A DNA stretch of 64,000 bases from DATCMH01 sp036563505 (GTDB lineage: Bacteria; Pseudomonadota; Alphaproteobacteria; Rhizobiales; Beijerinckiaceae): contig DATCMH010000015.1 of NCBI GenBank assembly GCA_036563505.1, forward strand, positions 62,001 to 126,000, in the 5' to 3' direction. The position numbers and the translations under genes were made by a program. Shown in pieces: positions 52,103-61,275 of the stretch. Under the pieces are notes generated by a model that saw only the letters and a list, made by a program, of their open reading frames with translations, was not told the DNA's origin and searched no databases. Every line of letters begins with the position of its first letter. Positions within the stretch are counted from its first letter, which is position 1.

Positions 52103-52126
52103 CGCGAACTCGCTGACCCAACGAGC

Positions 52127-52164
52127 CCGGCCGCGCAACCCGCGGCTGGGCTTTTCTTTTCCCG
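52127..52164 (+). terminator. Rho-independent terminator of the TRAP gene
   Basis: A 12-bp stem with one G-U pair (52127-52138 and 52144-52155) closes a 5-base loop and is followed by TTTTCTTTT. It lies 24 bp after the stop. Confidence 0.85.
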
Positions 52165-52244
52165 CTCGCGACGACGCACAGGCAAGGCTTCGTTCACCAT
52201 GGGCCGCTAGGGTTCGGGCTCGTCCAAGGTACGAAGCGTCGCGT

Positions 52245-53387
52245 ATGTCGTCCCAGGTCTCGCCGCCCCAGGTCTCGCACACGCAGGCCTCGCACTCGCA
52301 GGTGCTCGCCGACCTGTCGGGCCTCGCCCAACTCGCCGCCGATCCGACGCTCGACATGCGTCCCGTGCTGCTTCGGGTGCAGACCGACCTGTTCGCCGCC
52401 GCGCCCGCTCGCGACCGTGCGACGGTCGAAGCCTACGAGGCGCTGGCGCTCGGGCTCCTGCCCATCGTCGAGGACGAGGTGGTGGCCGCGGTCGCGCGGC
52501 GCCTCGCGCCTCTGCCCGAGGCGCCGATGAGGGTTCTGAGCGCCTTCCTGCGCCGGGGTGGCGAGGCCCGCGCCGCGGTGATCGCGCTCAGCCCCGCCCT
52601 TCCGCCCGAGATCGACCCCGATCGCCTCGTTCTCCGCGGCGGGGTCGACGCGCTCGCGCTCGCCGCCCGGGCCGACCTTTCGCCAGCTCGCATCGCCGCC
52701 CTCCTCGACAGGACCGATCCAACCCTCGACCGGGCCTTGGCATCGTCCCCTCATCCGCTCCCCGACGACGCCCTCGCCCGATTGACCGATCGGGCGCGCC
52801 GCCGGCCTGACCTCGCTACCCTGCTCCTTGGCCGCAGCGATCTCTCCCTCGCGGACGAGGCGGCGCTCTATCTCCACGCCACCCCGGATCGGCGTGAAAC
52901 CATCGTGGCTCGGCTCGGGGCTTCGGCCCTGCATGCTCCTATACCGCCGCGTGCCGCGCCGAGCCTCGCGGAAGACCTCGCTGCCTGCCTCAAGGCGAGG
53001 GGTCTCTCCGGTTTCGAGACGTGCCTCGCCGCGTCGCTCGGGAGCGGCGGCGCCTTACCCCTGCAACAGGACGGGACGAACGTGCCCGACCTCCTCGCCC
53101 TTACCCTGACGGCGGCCGGTCTCGCGGACGACCAGATCGTGCGGCTCTTCCTGTTGCGCGGGGACGAGGTATCCCGTTCGGCGCCCGAGGTGTTTCGCCT
53201 CGCCGCGCTCGTGCGCGCCACGCCGCGCCCGGTCGCGATCCGTCTCGTCGAAGCGATCCTCGGTCACCGCCTCGGCCTGACACCGGCCGGCGCCCGCCAT
53301 GCCCCCTACCTCGCACCGCAGACGCTTCCCGCGCGGACCAGCGAGCGCCGAGAAGCTGCGACCGGCCGGGAGCGGCAGGCCGGGTGA
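52245..53387 (+). CDS. DUF2336 domain protein
   Basis: A 380-residue predominantly helical protein resembling alphaproteobacterial DUF2336 proteins (signature LADLSGLAQLAADPTLDMR near residue 22 and ISEVLRA-type repeats such as RLAPLPEAPMRVLSAFLRRG). Often found near cell-cycle genes; no enzyme motif. It converges with the DUF1491 gene with a 4-bp gap. Confidence 0.75.
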   Translation: MSSQVSPPQVSHTQASHSQVLADLSGLAQLAADPTLDMRPVLLRVQTDLFAAAPARDRATVEAYEALALGLLPIVEDEVVAAVARRLAPLPEAPMRVLSAFLRRGGEARAAVIALSPALPPEIDPDRLVLRGGVDALALAARADLSPARIAALLDRTDPTLDRALASSPHPLPDDALARLTDRARRRPDLATLLLGRSDLSLADEAALYLHATPDRRETIVARLGASALHAPIPPRAAPSLAEDLAACLKARGLSGFETCLAASLGSGGALPLQQDGTNVPDLLALTLTAAGLADDQIVRLFLLRGDEVSRSAPEVFRLAALVRATPRPVAIRLVEAILGHRLGLTPAGARHAPYLAPQTLPARTSERREAATGRERQAG

Positions 53388-53391
53388 GGTC

Positions 53392-53736
53392 TCAATCCTC
53401 CGCGGCCAGCGGCAGGAAGTGACGGCCGGCTCGGTCCTCGAGTTCGATTAGCCAATAATCCGGGTCGAAGCGGGCCTCGCGCTTGAGGCGCTCCTCGACG
53501 TCGAGCGGCGTGACGTCGGTGAGGACGGGGACGAAAAGCCGATCGCTTTCGCGGTCCTCGACCAAGCTTTGCGGCGCCGGCCCGTAAAGGCTCGCCGTGC
53601 CGTCGAGGCGGTCGACCTTGACGAGGATGGCCCCGGCTTCGGCCGCGCCGCGGCGGCGCAGGTAGGCGTCGACCCCCTCCACCGCGCAACGGCGCAGATG
53701 GGCCGAGACCCAGAAATCGGCGCGCAGCCGGGCCAC
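53392..53736 (-). CDS. DUF1491 family protein
   Basis: A 114-residue compact protein with the DUF1491 core MARLRADFWVSAHLRRCAVEG, GAILVKVDRLDGTASLYGPAPQ and FDPDYWLIELEDRAGRHFL. Conserved in alphaproteobacteria with unknown function. Transcribed after the peptidoglycan-binding gene with a 14-bp gap. Confidence 0.9.
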   Translation of the reverse strand: MARLRADFWVSAHLRRCAVEGVDAYLRRRGAAEAGAILVKVDRLDGTASLYGPAPQSLVEDRESDRLFVPVLTDVTPLDVEERLKREARFDPDYWLIELEDRAGRHFLPLAAED

Positions 53737-53750
53737 GAGGCGATGCCGCC

Positions 53751-54461
53751 CTACTCGATCGCGAAGCCCGCGGCCGTACCGAGCTCACGGCTGGTCCGGG
53801 CGCCGAGCTCGCCGGTGACGGCGAGCTTGCGGTCGCGCTCGAAGCGTTCCAGGGCCTGGCGGGTGCCCGCCCCCATGACGCCGTCGGCCTTCAGCGGGCC
53901 GTAGCCAAGTTTCGTGAGCGCCCGCTGTGCGGCAGCGACCGGCTTCTGAGGCTCAAGGCGCAGCGAGGCCGTCTCGCCGGCGCGGATGAGCTCGTTCAAG
54001 GCTTCCCGCGAGGGTTTCGCCGGCGGTCCGGGCGGACGGGCAGGCGCTTGCGCCGGGGCTTCCTGGCCGCGCAGGACATCCGCGATCGGGTCGCGGGCCG
54101 AAGCCTGAGGCTGCACAGCTTTCGGCGGCACCGTGGCGGACTGGGCGGGGGCGGCCTGCGCCGGGGCCTGGGCGGGCCTTGCCGCCCTCGGCTGCGCCTC
54201 GGGCGGGCGCACCGGTTCCGCCTTGCGAAAGAGCGGGGCCGGATGGCGCATCGTCTGGGACGAGAGCGCGTTGACCGTCACGAGGCCTGCAGCCCCGGCG
54301 ATCAGGGCGCCGCCGAGCACGGTTCCCGGCCGCTGCAGGGCAAAGCGCAGCGGCGCCCGCCAGAGAGCATGCCACCGGGCTTCGCTCCGGCCGGTCTTGC
54401 GGCGCGCGGGGCCGGCCGCGACGAAATCGCGGGTGGATCGGGCAGCGAGAGCTTCGCGCAC
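53751..54461 (-). CDS. Peptidoglycan-binding domain membrane protein
   Basis: A 236-residue protein. One TM helix (PGTVLGGALIAGAAGLVTVNAL), a roughly 70-residue proline/alanine linker, and a C-terminal PG_binding_1 domain (VAAAQRALTKLGYGPLKADGVMGAGTRQALERFERDRKL). Probably inner-membrane anchored with its domain in the periplasm. It follows the DivJ-like kinase with a 6-bp gap and precedes DUF1491. Confidence 0.88.
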   Translation of the reverse strand: MREALAARSTRDFVAAGPARRKTGRSEARWHALWRAPLRFALQRPGTVLGGALIAGAAGLVTVNALSSQTMRHPAPLFRKAEPVRPPEAQPRAARPAQAPAQAAPAQSATVPPKAVQPQASARDPIADVLRGQEAPAQAPARPPGPPAKPSREALNELIRAGETASLRLEPQKPVAAAQRALTKLGYGPLKADGVMGAGTRQALERFERDRKLAVTGELGARTSRELGTAAGFAIE

Positions 54462-54467
54462 GCGGGT

Positions 54468-56270
54468 CTATCCTGTCTTGAGGGCAAGCGTTTCGCGGCG
54501 GCGCGGAAAGGCCAGGACCTGGACGGCGCCCGTCCCCTGGACCGAACCGCCGTCGCGGCAATCGAAGGGAAGAGCAACGGTGACGCAGGTGCCCTGCCCC
54601 AGCCCGCTCTCGACCGAGAGGGTGCCGCGGTGCAGGCCGACGAGGCCCCGCACCACCGAGAGGCCAAGGCCCGTACCCTCGTGCTTGCGCTCGAAGACGG
54701 GTCCGGCCTGGAAAAACGGATCGCCGAGCCGCGGCAGATCCTCCTCGCCGATGCCCACGCCCGTGTCCGTCACGGAGAGCAGGACGCGGTTGCGCTCGCG
54801 CCGCAGGGCGACGGTGACCTGGCCGGCGCGGGGCGTGAACTTGACCGCGTTCGAGAGCAGGTTGATCAGGATCTGCCGGCAGGCGCGGCGGTCGGCCACC
54901 ACGTCCGGAAGGTCCGAGACGATGTCGCGGATCAGGCGAACGCCCGCCTGCTCGGAGCGAAGGCCGATGAGATCGCAGCAGCCGTGGATGAGCTCGGCCA
55001 AGTCGAAGGCCTCGGGCGCGAAGTCGACGTTGCCGGTCTCGATCTTGGACATGTCGAGGAGCGTGTTGACGACCTCGAGCAGGTGGTTCCCCGAGCCGCG
55101 GATGATCTCGGCGTATTCGCGCCGCCGCTCCTCCTCCACTGCGATGCTCGTCGAAGCGAGGATCTCGGAGAATCCGATGATGGCGTTGAGCGGGGTACGC
55201 AGCTCGTGGCTGACGGTGGCGAGGAAACGGCCTTTCAGGAGATCGGCCTTCTCGGCCGCGGCGCGGGCCTGATCGAGCTCCTCGGTCTGGCGCCGATGCT
55301 CGGAGATGTCGCGCGTCACGGCGACGACCGCGCAGCCCTCGTCGGTCGCTGACGTCTCGATGCGGTGCGCCCGCATCTCGACCCAGAGCACCCGATGCAC
55401 GCCGGATGCCGGCTCGCCGAGGTGAAGCCGGAAGGCCACGGCGACGGGCCGCTCGGACATCGCCGCGTCGCTGATCGCCTTCAGGAAAGCCGGCCGGTCG
55501 GAGACGTGGACCCGGGCGAAGAGCCCGCGACCGTTGAGCGCCGCCGGAGCGACGCCCAGCAGCTTCGCCGCCGCCGGGCTCGCCTTGATCACATGGCCGT
55601 TGCGGTCGTGCCAGGTGACGAGATCGTCGATCGCCTGGAGCAGGATACGATCCTGCGCGTCCCGCGCCCGATCCGCATCGCGGCGCACGGCCTCGCTGCG
55701 CACGCTGACGAAGGCGAGGCTCGCCGCATGCGCGAGGGCCGCCAGCGTGAAGACCGGAACGGCAAGGCTCGGCAGCCAGGGCTCGACCGTGGGAAGAAGG
55801 CCCGCCGCCTCGAGCGCCGCGATCAAAAGGGCGCCGAGCGCGGCGACGACCGTCGCTGCCACCGCAGCCGACCGGGAGCCGGAAACGAGGGCTTCGAGAG
55901 GCACCGCGACGAGCCAGATGGCGGCCGCCGAGGAGAGCCCTCCAGTCCAGGCGGCCGTGCAGGCGATGAGCCCGGTGAAGGCGAAGGAGGACACGCCGTG
56001 CGCCAGCGCCAGCGAGCCGGTCCGGATGAGCAGCACCGCTGCGACCAGCGGCAGCACGAGGCAGATGAAGGCAAGGTACTCGCCCGTCGAGGGCACGCCG
56101 CGCCAGACGAGGCAAGGCGGCAGGCAGGCCAGCGCCACGGTGCCCGTCGTCATGCGGCTCACGATGAAGCGCTCGTGCCGGGCGCGCTCGGTCGCGTCAC
56201 CCTGCGCTTGCGCATGGACCAGACCGGCGAGACGGGAACCGATGACCGACACTAAGCTCACCTGACGCAA
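54468..56270 (-). CDS. PAS sensor histidine kinase, DivJ-like
   Basis: A protein of up to 600 residues. About six TM helices (residues 40-200), a PAS domain (LLQAIDDLVTWHDRNGHVIKASPAAAKLLG), HisKA with His in FLATVSHELRTPLNAIIGFSEIL and HATPase (NLLSNAVKFT, TDTGVGIGEEDLPR, GTGLGLSVVRGL). In domain order it matches DivJ, the kinase of the cell-fate regulator DivK, but related PAS kinases exist. The start is uncertain: TTG 56270 or GTG 56252, the latter with AGGTGA nearby. Confidence 0.8.
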   Translation of the reverse strand: MRQVSLVSVIGSRLAGLVHAQAQGDATERARHERFIVSRMTTGTVALACLPPCLVWRGVPSTGEYLAFICLVLPLVAAVLLIRTGSLALAHGVSSFAFTGLIACTAAWTGGLSSAAAIWLVAVPLEALVSGSRSAAVAATVVAALGALLIAALEAAGLLPTVEPWLPSLAVPVFTLAALAHAASLAFVSVRSEAVRRDADRARDAQDRILLQAIDDLVTWHDRNGHVIKASPAAAKLLGVAPAALNGRGLFARVHVSDRPAFLKAISDAAMSERPVAVAFRLHLGEPASGVHRVLWVEMRAHRIETSATDEGCAVVAVTRDISEHRRQTEELDQARAAAEKADLLKGRFLATVSHELRTPLNAIIGFSEILASTSIAVEEERRREYAEIIRGSGNHLLEVVNTLLDMSKIETGNVDFAPEAFDLAELIHGCCDLIGLRSEQAGVRLIRDIVSDLPDVVADRRACRQILINLLSNAVKFTPRAGQVTVALRRERNRVLLSVTDTGVGIGEEDLPRLGDPFFQAGPVFERKHEGTGLGLSVVRGLVGLHRGTLSVESGLGQGTCVTVALPFDCRDGGSVQGTGAVQVLAFPRRRETLALKTG

Positions 56271-56607
56271 CCCGAGCCCGCGCGCGGCTTTCAGTCATCG
56301 CCGCGCTCTCGTCTTCTCAAAAGGCAGGATGTCAGACCGGCCTTAATCCAACCCTAAGGCCGGAAGCCCCTGCCAGCGTCGATCAAATCGAAACAACCGT
56401 GTACTCCCGTTGACGAAGCATCAACCTAAAGATCAGCGCGTGGCCGCATCCGTGGTTACTCACCGTTTTTCAACGTTAAAGATCGATGAATAGCCAACAA
56501 TGACGCCTGGTGATCCAAGATGAACTTTTTCGTAAGCGCTCCTGCTCTTCAGTCATGATCGCGCGATGCGAGAGAGGCTTCTCGCCAGATCGGTTGGAGT
56601 TCGCCCC
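56271..56607. other. Divergent control region of the DivJ-like kinase, with an inverted repeat
   Basis: 337 bp without a gene, AT-richer than neighbours. It contains the 9-bp inverted repeat CCGGCCTTA/TAAGGCCGG at 56337-56345 and 56355-56363 (9-nt spacer), about 70-90 bp upstream of the kinase start. No EcfG consensus was found. Confidence 0.6.
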
Positions 56608-56928
56608 GTGTTCACCATCCTGCGGGTCGTCGTCGTCATCGGCGTTCTTGCCTGGCTGTCGCCGGCGCGCCAGAACGGAAACCAAGAGGATTTCGACTTC
56701 CGGACCGGCGCCGAATCCGCCCTCGTCGAATCGCTCCTGGCCGGCGGCGACCAGCGCCTCGAAGCCGTTTGGGCGACGCTCCCGCCCGAGACCCGCCGCG
56801 CGGTGGCACAGGCCCTGCTGCGGTCGGGCGAGACGAACAGGCTTGCGGCGTTGAGCGATACGCTGACCCGGGAGGACCGCCAGCCGGCCTGGCGGGGGGT
56901 GGGACGGGTCACGGAGGCCCGACCGTGA
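56608..56928 (+). CDS. Small membrane-anchored hypothetical protein
   Basis: A 106-residue protein starting at GTG 56608 with TTGGAG 8 nt upstream: MFTILRVVVVIGVLAWLSPAR (TM or signal) followed by a soluble helical part (LVESLLAGGDQRLEAVWATLPPETRRAV). No recognised domain. It converges with the amine oxidase gene with a 6-bp gap. Confidence 0.6.
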   Translation: MFTILRVVVVIGVLAWLSPARQNGNQEDFDFRTGAESALVESLLAGGDQRLEAVWATLPPETRRAVAQALLRSGETNRLAALSDTLTREDRQPAWRGVGRVTEARP

Positions 56929-56934
56929 GCAGGA

Positions 56935-58266
56935 TCACTTTGCTTTGAGCCGCGCCGCGACCTCGTCGGCCGCGCGCTCCCCCTCCGCGTAGGCACCGCC
57001 GGCGGTGCCCCACTGCTCTTGCGAGAGGGCTTCGCCTGCGAACCAGATCCGCTCCGCCACCGGCCGGCGCAGGGCCGTGCGGATCGAAGCCCGGCCCGGC
57101 GGGACGGTGACCCACGAGCCGAGCGACCACGGGTCATGCCGCCAGTCGCTCACGGCGGGCACGGCGAGGCCGTGGATCGCCCGGTGCCCAAAATGCGCGG
57201 CGAGCACGGTGCGCACGTAAGCCGCCGCCGCGCGCGGCCCGCCCCGCTCGAGCACGTCGGCCGCCGGCTCGTCGAGTTCGAAGTAATGGAAGGGAGAGCC
57301 TTCGATCCGCGTCAGGAGCCCCGGCGGGCGGTGGCGGGTGCCGAGCAGGGTCGCCAGGCGGTCGGCGCCGCGGAATGGCGCGCCCGGCCAGTGCAGCACG
57401 ACGTGCTCGTAGGTGCCGCGCTCGAAGCCAGCGATGGCCTCCGCGGTGTCGGCGGGCAGCGCCGGCACGAAGGCGAGGCGCCCGGCCTGGAGGACGCGCA
57501 CGGGCGCTGTCACGACGGCGGCCCTGGCCCGGAGCGACCCGGCCGCCGTCTCGATGGTGACCCCCTCCCCTGACCAATCGAGGCGGGTCGCCGGCGCGCC
57601 CAGCCGGATCGGCAAACCCGCCGCAAGCCGCGCCAGATAGGCTCCGTAGCCGCCGGCGATGAACCAGTTGTCGGCATATTCCATCGACGGGAAGTCGTGC
57701 AGGCTCACGGCGTCGAGGGGCCGGCCGCTCACGAGCCCATGCACGCCCCGAACCCGGTCCGCGTAGGGGCCGAGACCTGCGACCGGCAAAGCGCGGCCCG
57801 CTGCCAAATCCTCGGGGCCGCGGGCTGCGCGCGTCATGGCGCGATCGGCCGCATCGAAGGCGCGGTCGAAGGCGTCGCGTTCCGCGGGAGAGGCGAGGCG
57901 CCCGCCGATGACGAGGTGACCTTTGACGGGCGCCTTGCGCAGGACCTCTCCCCGTTCGAGCCCGAGGCGCACGAGCGGGTTGATCGGCCCGGCATGGAGC
58001 CAATGCGCCCCGAGATCGATCGCCCGGCCCCGCAGCATCGCCGTCACCGCCCGTCCGCCGACGCGGGGGCGCGCCTCGATAACCGCGACGGTGAGCCCCC
58101 GCGCGAGGAGCCGTCGGGCGGCCCCGATCCCCGCGGCCCCGGCCCCGAGCACGACGACGTCGGGTTCCCGGGACGGCTCGGGGAAGGCTCGCGGGCCGAG
58201 GATGGACAGAGAGTTGAGCGGATCGATGGTCACGGCGTTCGCGCTCAAGGGCGGGAGGGTCGACAA
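56935..58266 (-). CDS. FAD-dependent amine oxidase-family protein
   Basis: A 443-residue flavoprotein. The dinucleotide-binding motif DVVVLGAGAAGIGAARRLLARG runs on to EARPRVGGRAVT. The FAD C-terminal motif is RIWFAGEALSQEQWGTAGGAYAEGERAA. Possible roles are a monoamine/polyamine oxidase or a desaturase-like flavoprotein. The first 35 residues are not conserved; a GTG a few residues in is an alternative start. Confidence 0.88.
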   Translation of the reverse strand: MSTLPPLSANAVTIDPLNSLSILGPRAFPEPSREPDVVVLGAGAAGIGAARRLLARGLTVAVIEARPRVGGRAVTAMLRGRAIDLGAHWLHAGPINPLVRLGLERGEVLRKAPVKGHLVIGGRLASPAERDAFDRAFDAADRAMTRAARGPEDLAAGRALPVAGLGPYADRVRGVHGLVSGRPLDAVSLHDFPSMEYADNWFIAGGYGAYLARLAAGLPIRLGAPATRLDWSGEGVTIETAAGSLRARAAVVTAPVRVLQAGRLAFVPALPADTAEAIAGFERGTYEHVVLHWPGAPFRGADRLATLLGTRHRPPGLLTRIEGSPFHYFELDEPAADVLERGGPRAAAAYVRTVLAAHFGHRAIHGLAVPAVSDWRHDPWSLGSWVTVPPGRASIRTALRRPVAERIWFAGEALSQEQWGTAGGAYAEGERAADEVAARLKAK

Positions 58267-58566
58267 GCGAGGAGATAGGCGGGAGCGCGGCCGGCGCTAC
58301 CCTCAAGTCCAGACCAGGGACCCCATCCGCGCAAGAGCGCCAGAAGCGGGATGAGGGCCGGCGCCGTTCTCGACGTCCGGCCCTCCCGGTCGCCCCCGCG
58401 CGCCCGAGATCGGATGCCGGAGTTCGTCCGACCGGGCAACGCGCGGCGCGCGGTTCGGGTTCAGGAGCCCGAAGAGGCCCACGGCGCACCCGGCAAGTCT
58501 CTCGCCTTGCGGCCCCGGACGGCGGCCCCTACTTGCGGTCGGGGCCGCGAGAGGCGACACGAGGAC
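58267..58566. other. Divergent intergenic region, amine oxidase / EI24 gene
   Basis: 300 bp that presumably hold both promoters. Very GC-rich. No operator, terminator or EcfG consensus was recognised. Confidence 0.5.
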
Positions 58567-59286
58567 ATGCTGATCCAAGCCGCCTTCGCCGCCTGGCGGC
58601 AGGTTTTCTCTCCGCCGCTGCGCCGCATCCTCTGGCTTTCGCTGGGCCTGACGCTCGGCCTCCTCTTCCTGCTTTGGTTCGGACTGACGCGGCTCCTTGG
58701 AGGCTATCTCCAGGGTCATCCGCTCAGCGCCGACTACCCAATCCTCGACTCGATCGCCTTCTTCCTGGCCGGCGCGGGCCTCTTCGTGGCGCTCGCCTAC
58801 GTGCTGCCGGCGATCTCAGCCATCGTCGCAGGCTACTTCCTCGACGACGCGGCGGAGGTGGTCGAACGCACCGACTACCCCGCCGATCCGCCGGGCCAGG
58901 CGCTGCCGCTGGGCAAGGCCCTGCTCTACGGTTTGCGCTTCGCCGGGCTCTCGCTCCTCGTGAACCTCGCGGCCCTGATGCTGGTCTTCATCCCGGGCGT
59001 GAACCTGATCGCCTTCTTCGCGGCCAACGCCTATCTGCTCGGTCGGGAATACTTCGAGCTCGCCGCCGGCCGTTTCCGCCCCCTGCCCGAGGCGGGACGG
59101 ATGCGGGTCGCGCACCGCCGCACGGTGCTCGCGGCGGGCGCAATGATGGCAGGCCTCGTGCTCGTACCCATCGTGAACCTCACAGTGCCGCTCTTCGGCA
59201 TCGCCCTCATGGTTCACGTCCACAAGCGCCTCGCGGCGCGGGATGCCCTCGCCGGGCCGGGCAGCGTCCCGCGGCTGCAGGCTTAG
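58567..59286 (+). CDS. EI24 domain integral membrane protein (CysZ-like)
   Basis: A 239-residue polytopic membrane protein with four or five TM helices and the EI24 pattern LVNLAALMLVFIPGVNLIAFFAANAYLLGREYFELAA and FGIALMVHVHKRL. CysZ in this family carries sulfate, but substrate cannot be assigned here. ATG 58567 is chosen; a longer open frame runs back into 58351 without conserved features. It converges with the NDUFA9-like gene with an 8-bp gap. Confidence 0.85.
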   Translation: MLIQAAFAAWRQVFSPPLRRILWLSLGLTLGLLFLLWFGLTRLLGGYLQGHPLSADYPILDSIAFFLAGAGLFVALAYVLPAISAIVAGYFLDDAAEVVERTDYPADPPGQALPLGKALLYGLRFAGLSLLVNLAALMLVFIPGVNLIAFFAANAYLLGREYFELAAGRFRPLPEAGRMRVAHRRTVLAAGAMMAGLVLVPIVNLTVPLFGIALMVHVHKRLAARDALAGPGSVPRLQA

Positions 59287-59294
59287 ACGGCGCC

Positions 59295-60401
59295 CTACCC
59301 CGCCGCTTTCTGGCCCATGGCGGGTCCGGGCGCGTTCTCGGGATCGAGCTGCGAGCCCGGGCCGCCGGAGACGGGCGCGACCTGATCGGGCGCCTGCGAA
59401 TCGGGCTTGCGGGCGCGGTCGAACTGACCCGTCTTGCGGAAGCGGACGAGGTAGCCCGGCGCGACGGCCTCGAGGGTTTCGGGCGTGATGCCGATCCCCT
59501 CCAGCGTGCGCCCCTCGCTCGCCGCCTCACTCGACACCACGTTGTCGCGCCCGAGCAGGGTGACCTGGTCGCGGGTCAGCTTGATCATGTCGGGCATGAG
59601 GCCGAGCGTGAGGCGGTCGAGCGTCTCGAGCACGGTGGCCTGCGCGCGCGCCGCAGCTTGCGGCAGCGGCACCACGAGGCGGCGGCGGTTCGTCACCCGT
59701 AGCACGAACTCGATGAGCTCCTGGAGGGTGCGCACCTCCGGTCCCCCGAGTTCGTAGACCCGGCCGGGCGCAACCGCGCCGTCGACGGCGCGGGCGATGG
59801 CCTCGGCGACGTCACCGGCATAGACCGGCTGGAAGCGGGTCTGAGCGCCGGCGAGGGGGAGCACCGGAAGCGCCCGCGCCAAGCCCGCGAAGCGGTTCAA
59901 GAAGGTGTCGTAAGGCCCGAAGATCACCGACGGCCGCATGACGATGGCGTCGCGCTTGGCCCCGAACGCCGCCGTCTCGCCGTGCGCCTTGGTGCGGGCA
60001 TAGGCGGATTCGGAGTTCGGATCGGCGCCGATGGCCGAAACGTGGACGAGGGTCGAGCCCTCGGGTGCCGCCTCGGCGACGGCGTGGGCGCCCTCCGCCT
60101 GCACCGCGTCGAAGGTCTGCCGTCCGGTGGGTTGCAGGATGCCGACGAGGTTGACGACCGCGTCGGCGTTCGCTGCGGCCTGAGCGACCGAGCCTGGATA
60201 GCGCAGGTTCGCCTGCACGGCGTGGATCTGCCCGACGAGCCCCATGGGAATGATGTAGCCGGCAAGATCCGGCCGGCGCACCGCGACGCGGATGCGGTAA
60301 CCCCGCCGCGCCAGCGCCCAGACCACGTGCCGACCGAGGAACCCCGACCCGCCGAACACCGTAACGAGTTGCGACGACGGCGTGCGCACCGCGCTCTTCA
60401 T
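59295..60401 (-). CDS. NDUFA9-like NAD(P)-binding protein (extended SDR fold)
   Basis: A 368-residue atypical SDR similar to the complex I NDUFA9/39-kDa assembly factor family. The N-terminal glycine motif VTVFGGSGFLGRHVVWALA is followed by VNLVGILQPTG and VMRPSVIFGPYDTFLNRFA. The C-terminal extension (to about residue 320, then Pro/Gln-rich) is the family norm. Probably binds NAD(P)H. ATG 60401 (MKSAVRTPSSQL) has AGAGG 5 nt upstream; ATG 60413 is an alternative. Confidence 0.88.
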   Translation of the reverse strand: MKSAVRTPSSQLVTVFGGSGFLGRHVVWALARRGYRIRVAVRRPDLAGYIIPMGLVGQIHAVQANLRYPGSVAQAAANADAVVNLVGILQPTGRQTFDAVQAEGAHAVAEAAPEGSTLVHVSAIGADPNSESAYARTKAHGETAAFGAKRDAIVMRPSVIFGPYDTFLNRFAGLARALPVLPLAGAQTRFQPVYAGDVAEAIARAVDGAVAPGRVYELGGPEVRTLQELIEFVLRVTNRRRLVVPLPQAAARAQATVLETLDRLTLGLMPDMIKLTRDQVTLLGRDNVVSSEAASEGRTLEGIGITPETLEAVAPGYLVRFRKTGQFDRARKPDSQAPDQVAPVSGGPGSQLDPENAPGPAMGQKAAG

Positions 60402-60525
60402 GGGACCTCTCATCAGACCTGACGCGCCGCGAGGCTTCGCGCCCCGCGCAATTCTGAGGGGTGTCTAGTCCCCACCGTCCGTCCTGTGAAGGCCCGGCCC
60501 CGGCGGCCGCGCCCCGCATGGCACA

Positions 60526-60554
60526 TTGACGCCGCCCGCGGCCGCCGCTAAACG
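60526..60554 (+). promoter_or_regulatory. Sigma-70-type promoter of the tRNA-Leu gene
   Basis: TTGACG (60526-60531), 17-nt spacer, TAAACG (60549-60554), 21 bp before the tRNA start, in the expected position for a tRNA promoter. Confidence 0.62.
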
Positions 60555-60575
60555 CACCTTACCGCTTCGCGGCGG

Positions 60576-60660
60576 GCCCAGGTGGCGGAATTGGTAGACG
60601 CGCTGGTTTCAGGTACCAGTGGTGCAAGCCGTGGAGGTTCGAGTCCTCTCCTGGGCACCA
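60576..60660 (+). tRNA. tRNA-Leu (anticodon CAG)
   Basis: 85 nt including an encoded CCA. The acceptor stem is GCCCAGG/CCTGGGC, the anticodon stem CTGGT/ACCAG closes loop TTCAGGT (anticodon CAG), a long variable arm of class II type is present, and the T-loop is GTTCGAGTC. It serves as the insertion site for the integrase fragment downstream. Confidence 0.95.
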
Positions 60661-60746
60661 ACCACTTTCTAAGTGGTTGAGCTGCAGACAAAATCAGCAA
60701 GATCATAGGCTTGGAGCTGCCTGAGTGGTACACACAGGTGGTACAC

Positions 60747-61275
60747 ATGGCCCTTGCGATGACCCGTCCGTGGAAGCACCCCAAGACAGGCGTTTACTGG
60801 CTCCGTAAGCGCGTCCCTGCGGACCTCGTGCCCGTGCTGCAGCGGCACGAAGAGAAGCAAAGTCTCAAGACAAAGGATCCTGCTGAGGCCAAGCGCGCGC
60901 TTGTCGCGGCTTTAGCGGCGATTGAGACCCGTTGGGCCAACCTGAGGCAGGGCCCTCAGACCCTCACTGAACGAGAAGCGCATGCGAAGGCGCAGGTTGT
61001 TCATGACGGCTGGCTCGCCTGGCATCGCGACAACCCGAGCGAGCAAACCTTCTGGCCCGTTCAGTTGGGCGACCGCGTCCTTGCGCCGCCACAGGCCAGC
61101 CCTGCTCCGTTTGATCCGGAGACGGCCTACCGCATCTACCCCGACCAGCTGAAGGTGCGGGAGCTCGAGGCCTGGTGCCTCGCGCAAGCCGATGACGGGC
61201 TGGCAGCCCTGGGCCTCGTGGTGGACGAGCCAGGCCGGCACCGTTTCGCCCGCGCCATCGCGATGGCCAGGCGAG
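60747..61275 (+). pseudogene. Truncated tyrosine-recombinase (integrase) N-terminus, DUF6538-type
   Basis: The N-terminal part of a tRNA-targeted phage/island integrase. ATG 60747 or 60759 (MTRPWKHPKTGVYWLRKRVP) has AGGTGG upstream. The DUF6538-type domain VYWLRKRVPADLVPVLQRHEEKQSLKTKDP is intact, then helices to about residue 175. At about 61270 the homology stops and imuB sequence begins; no catalytic Arg/His/Tyr domain remains. Cannot be an active recombinase. Confidence 0.85.

Noticed and set aside
53953..56115. A 720-codon minus frame overlapping the DivJ-like gene and the peptidoglycan-binding gene
   Set aside because: Arg/Pro/Gly-rich shadow frame with no motifs; two well-supported genes in other frames explain the region.
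58351..58566. N-terminal extension of the EI24 protein
   Set aside because: The extra 72 codons are Arg/Pro-rich and not conserved; ATG 58567 starts the recognisable membrane protein.
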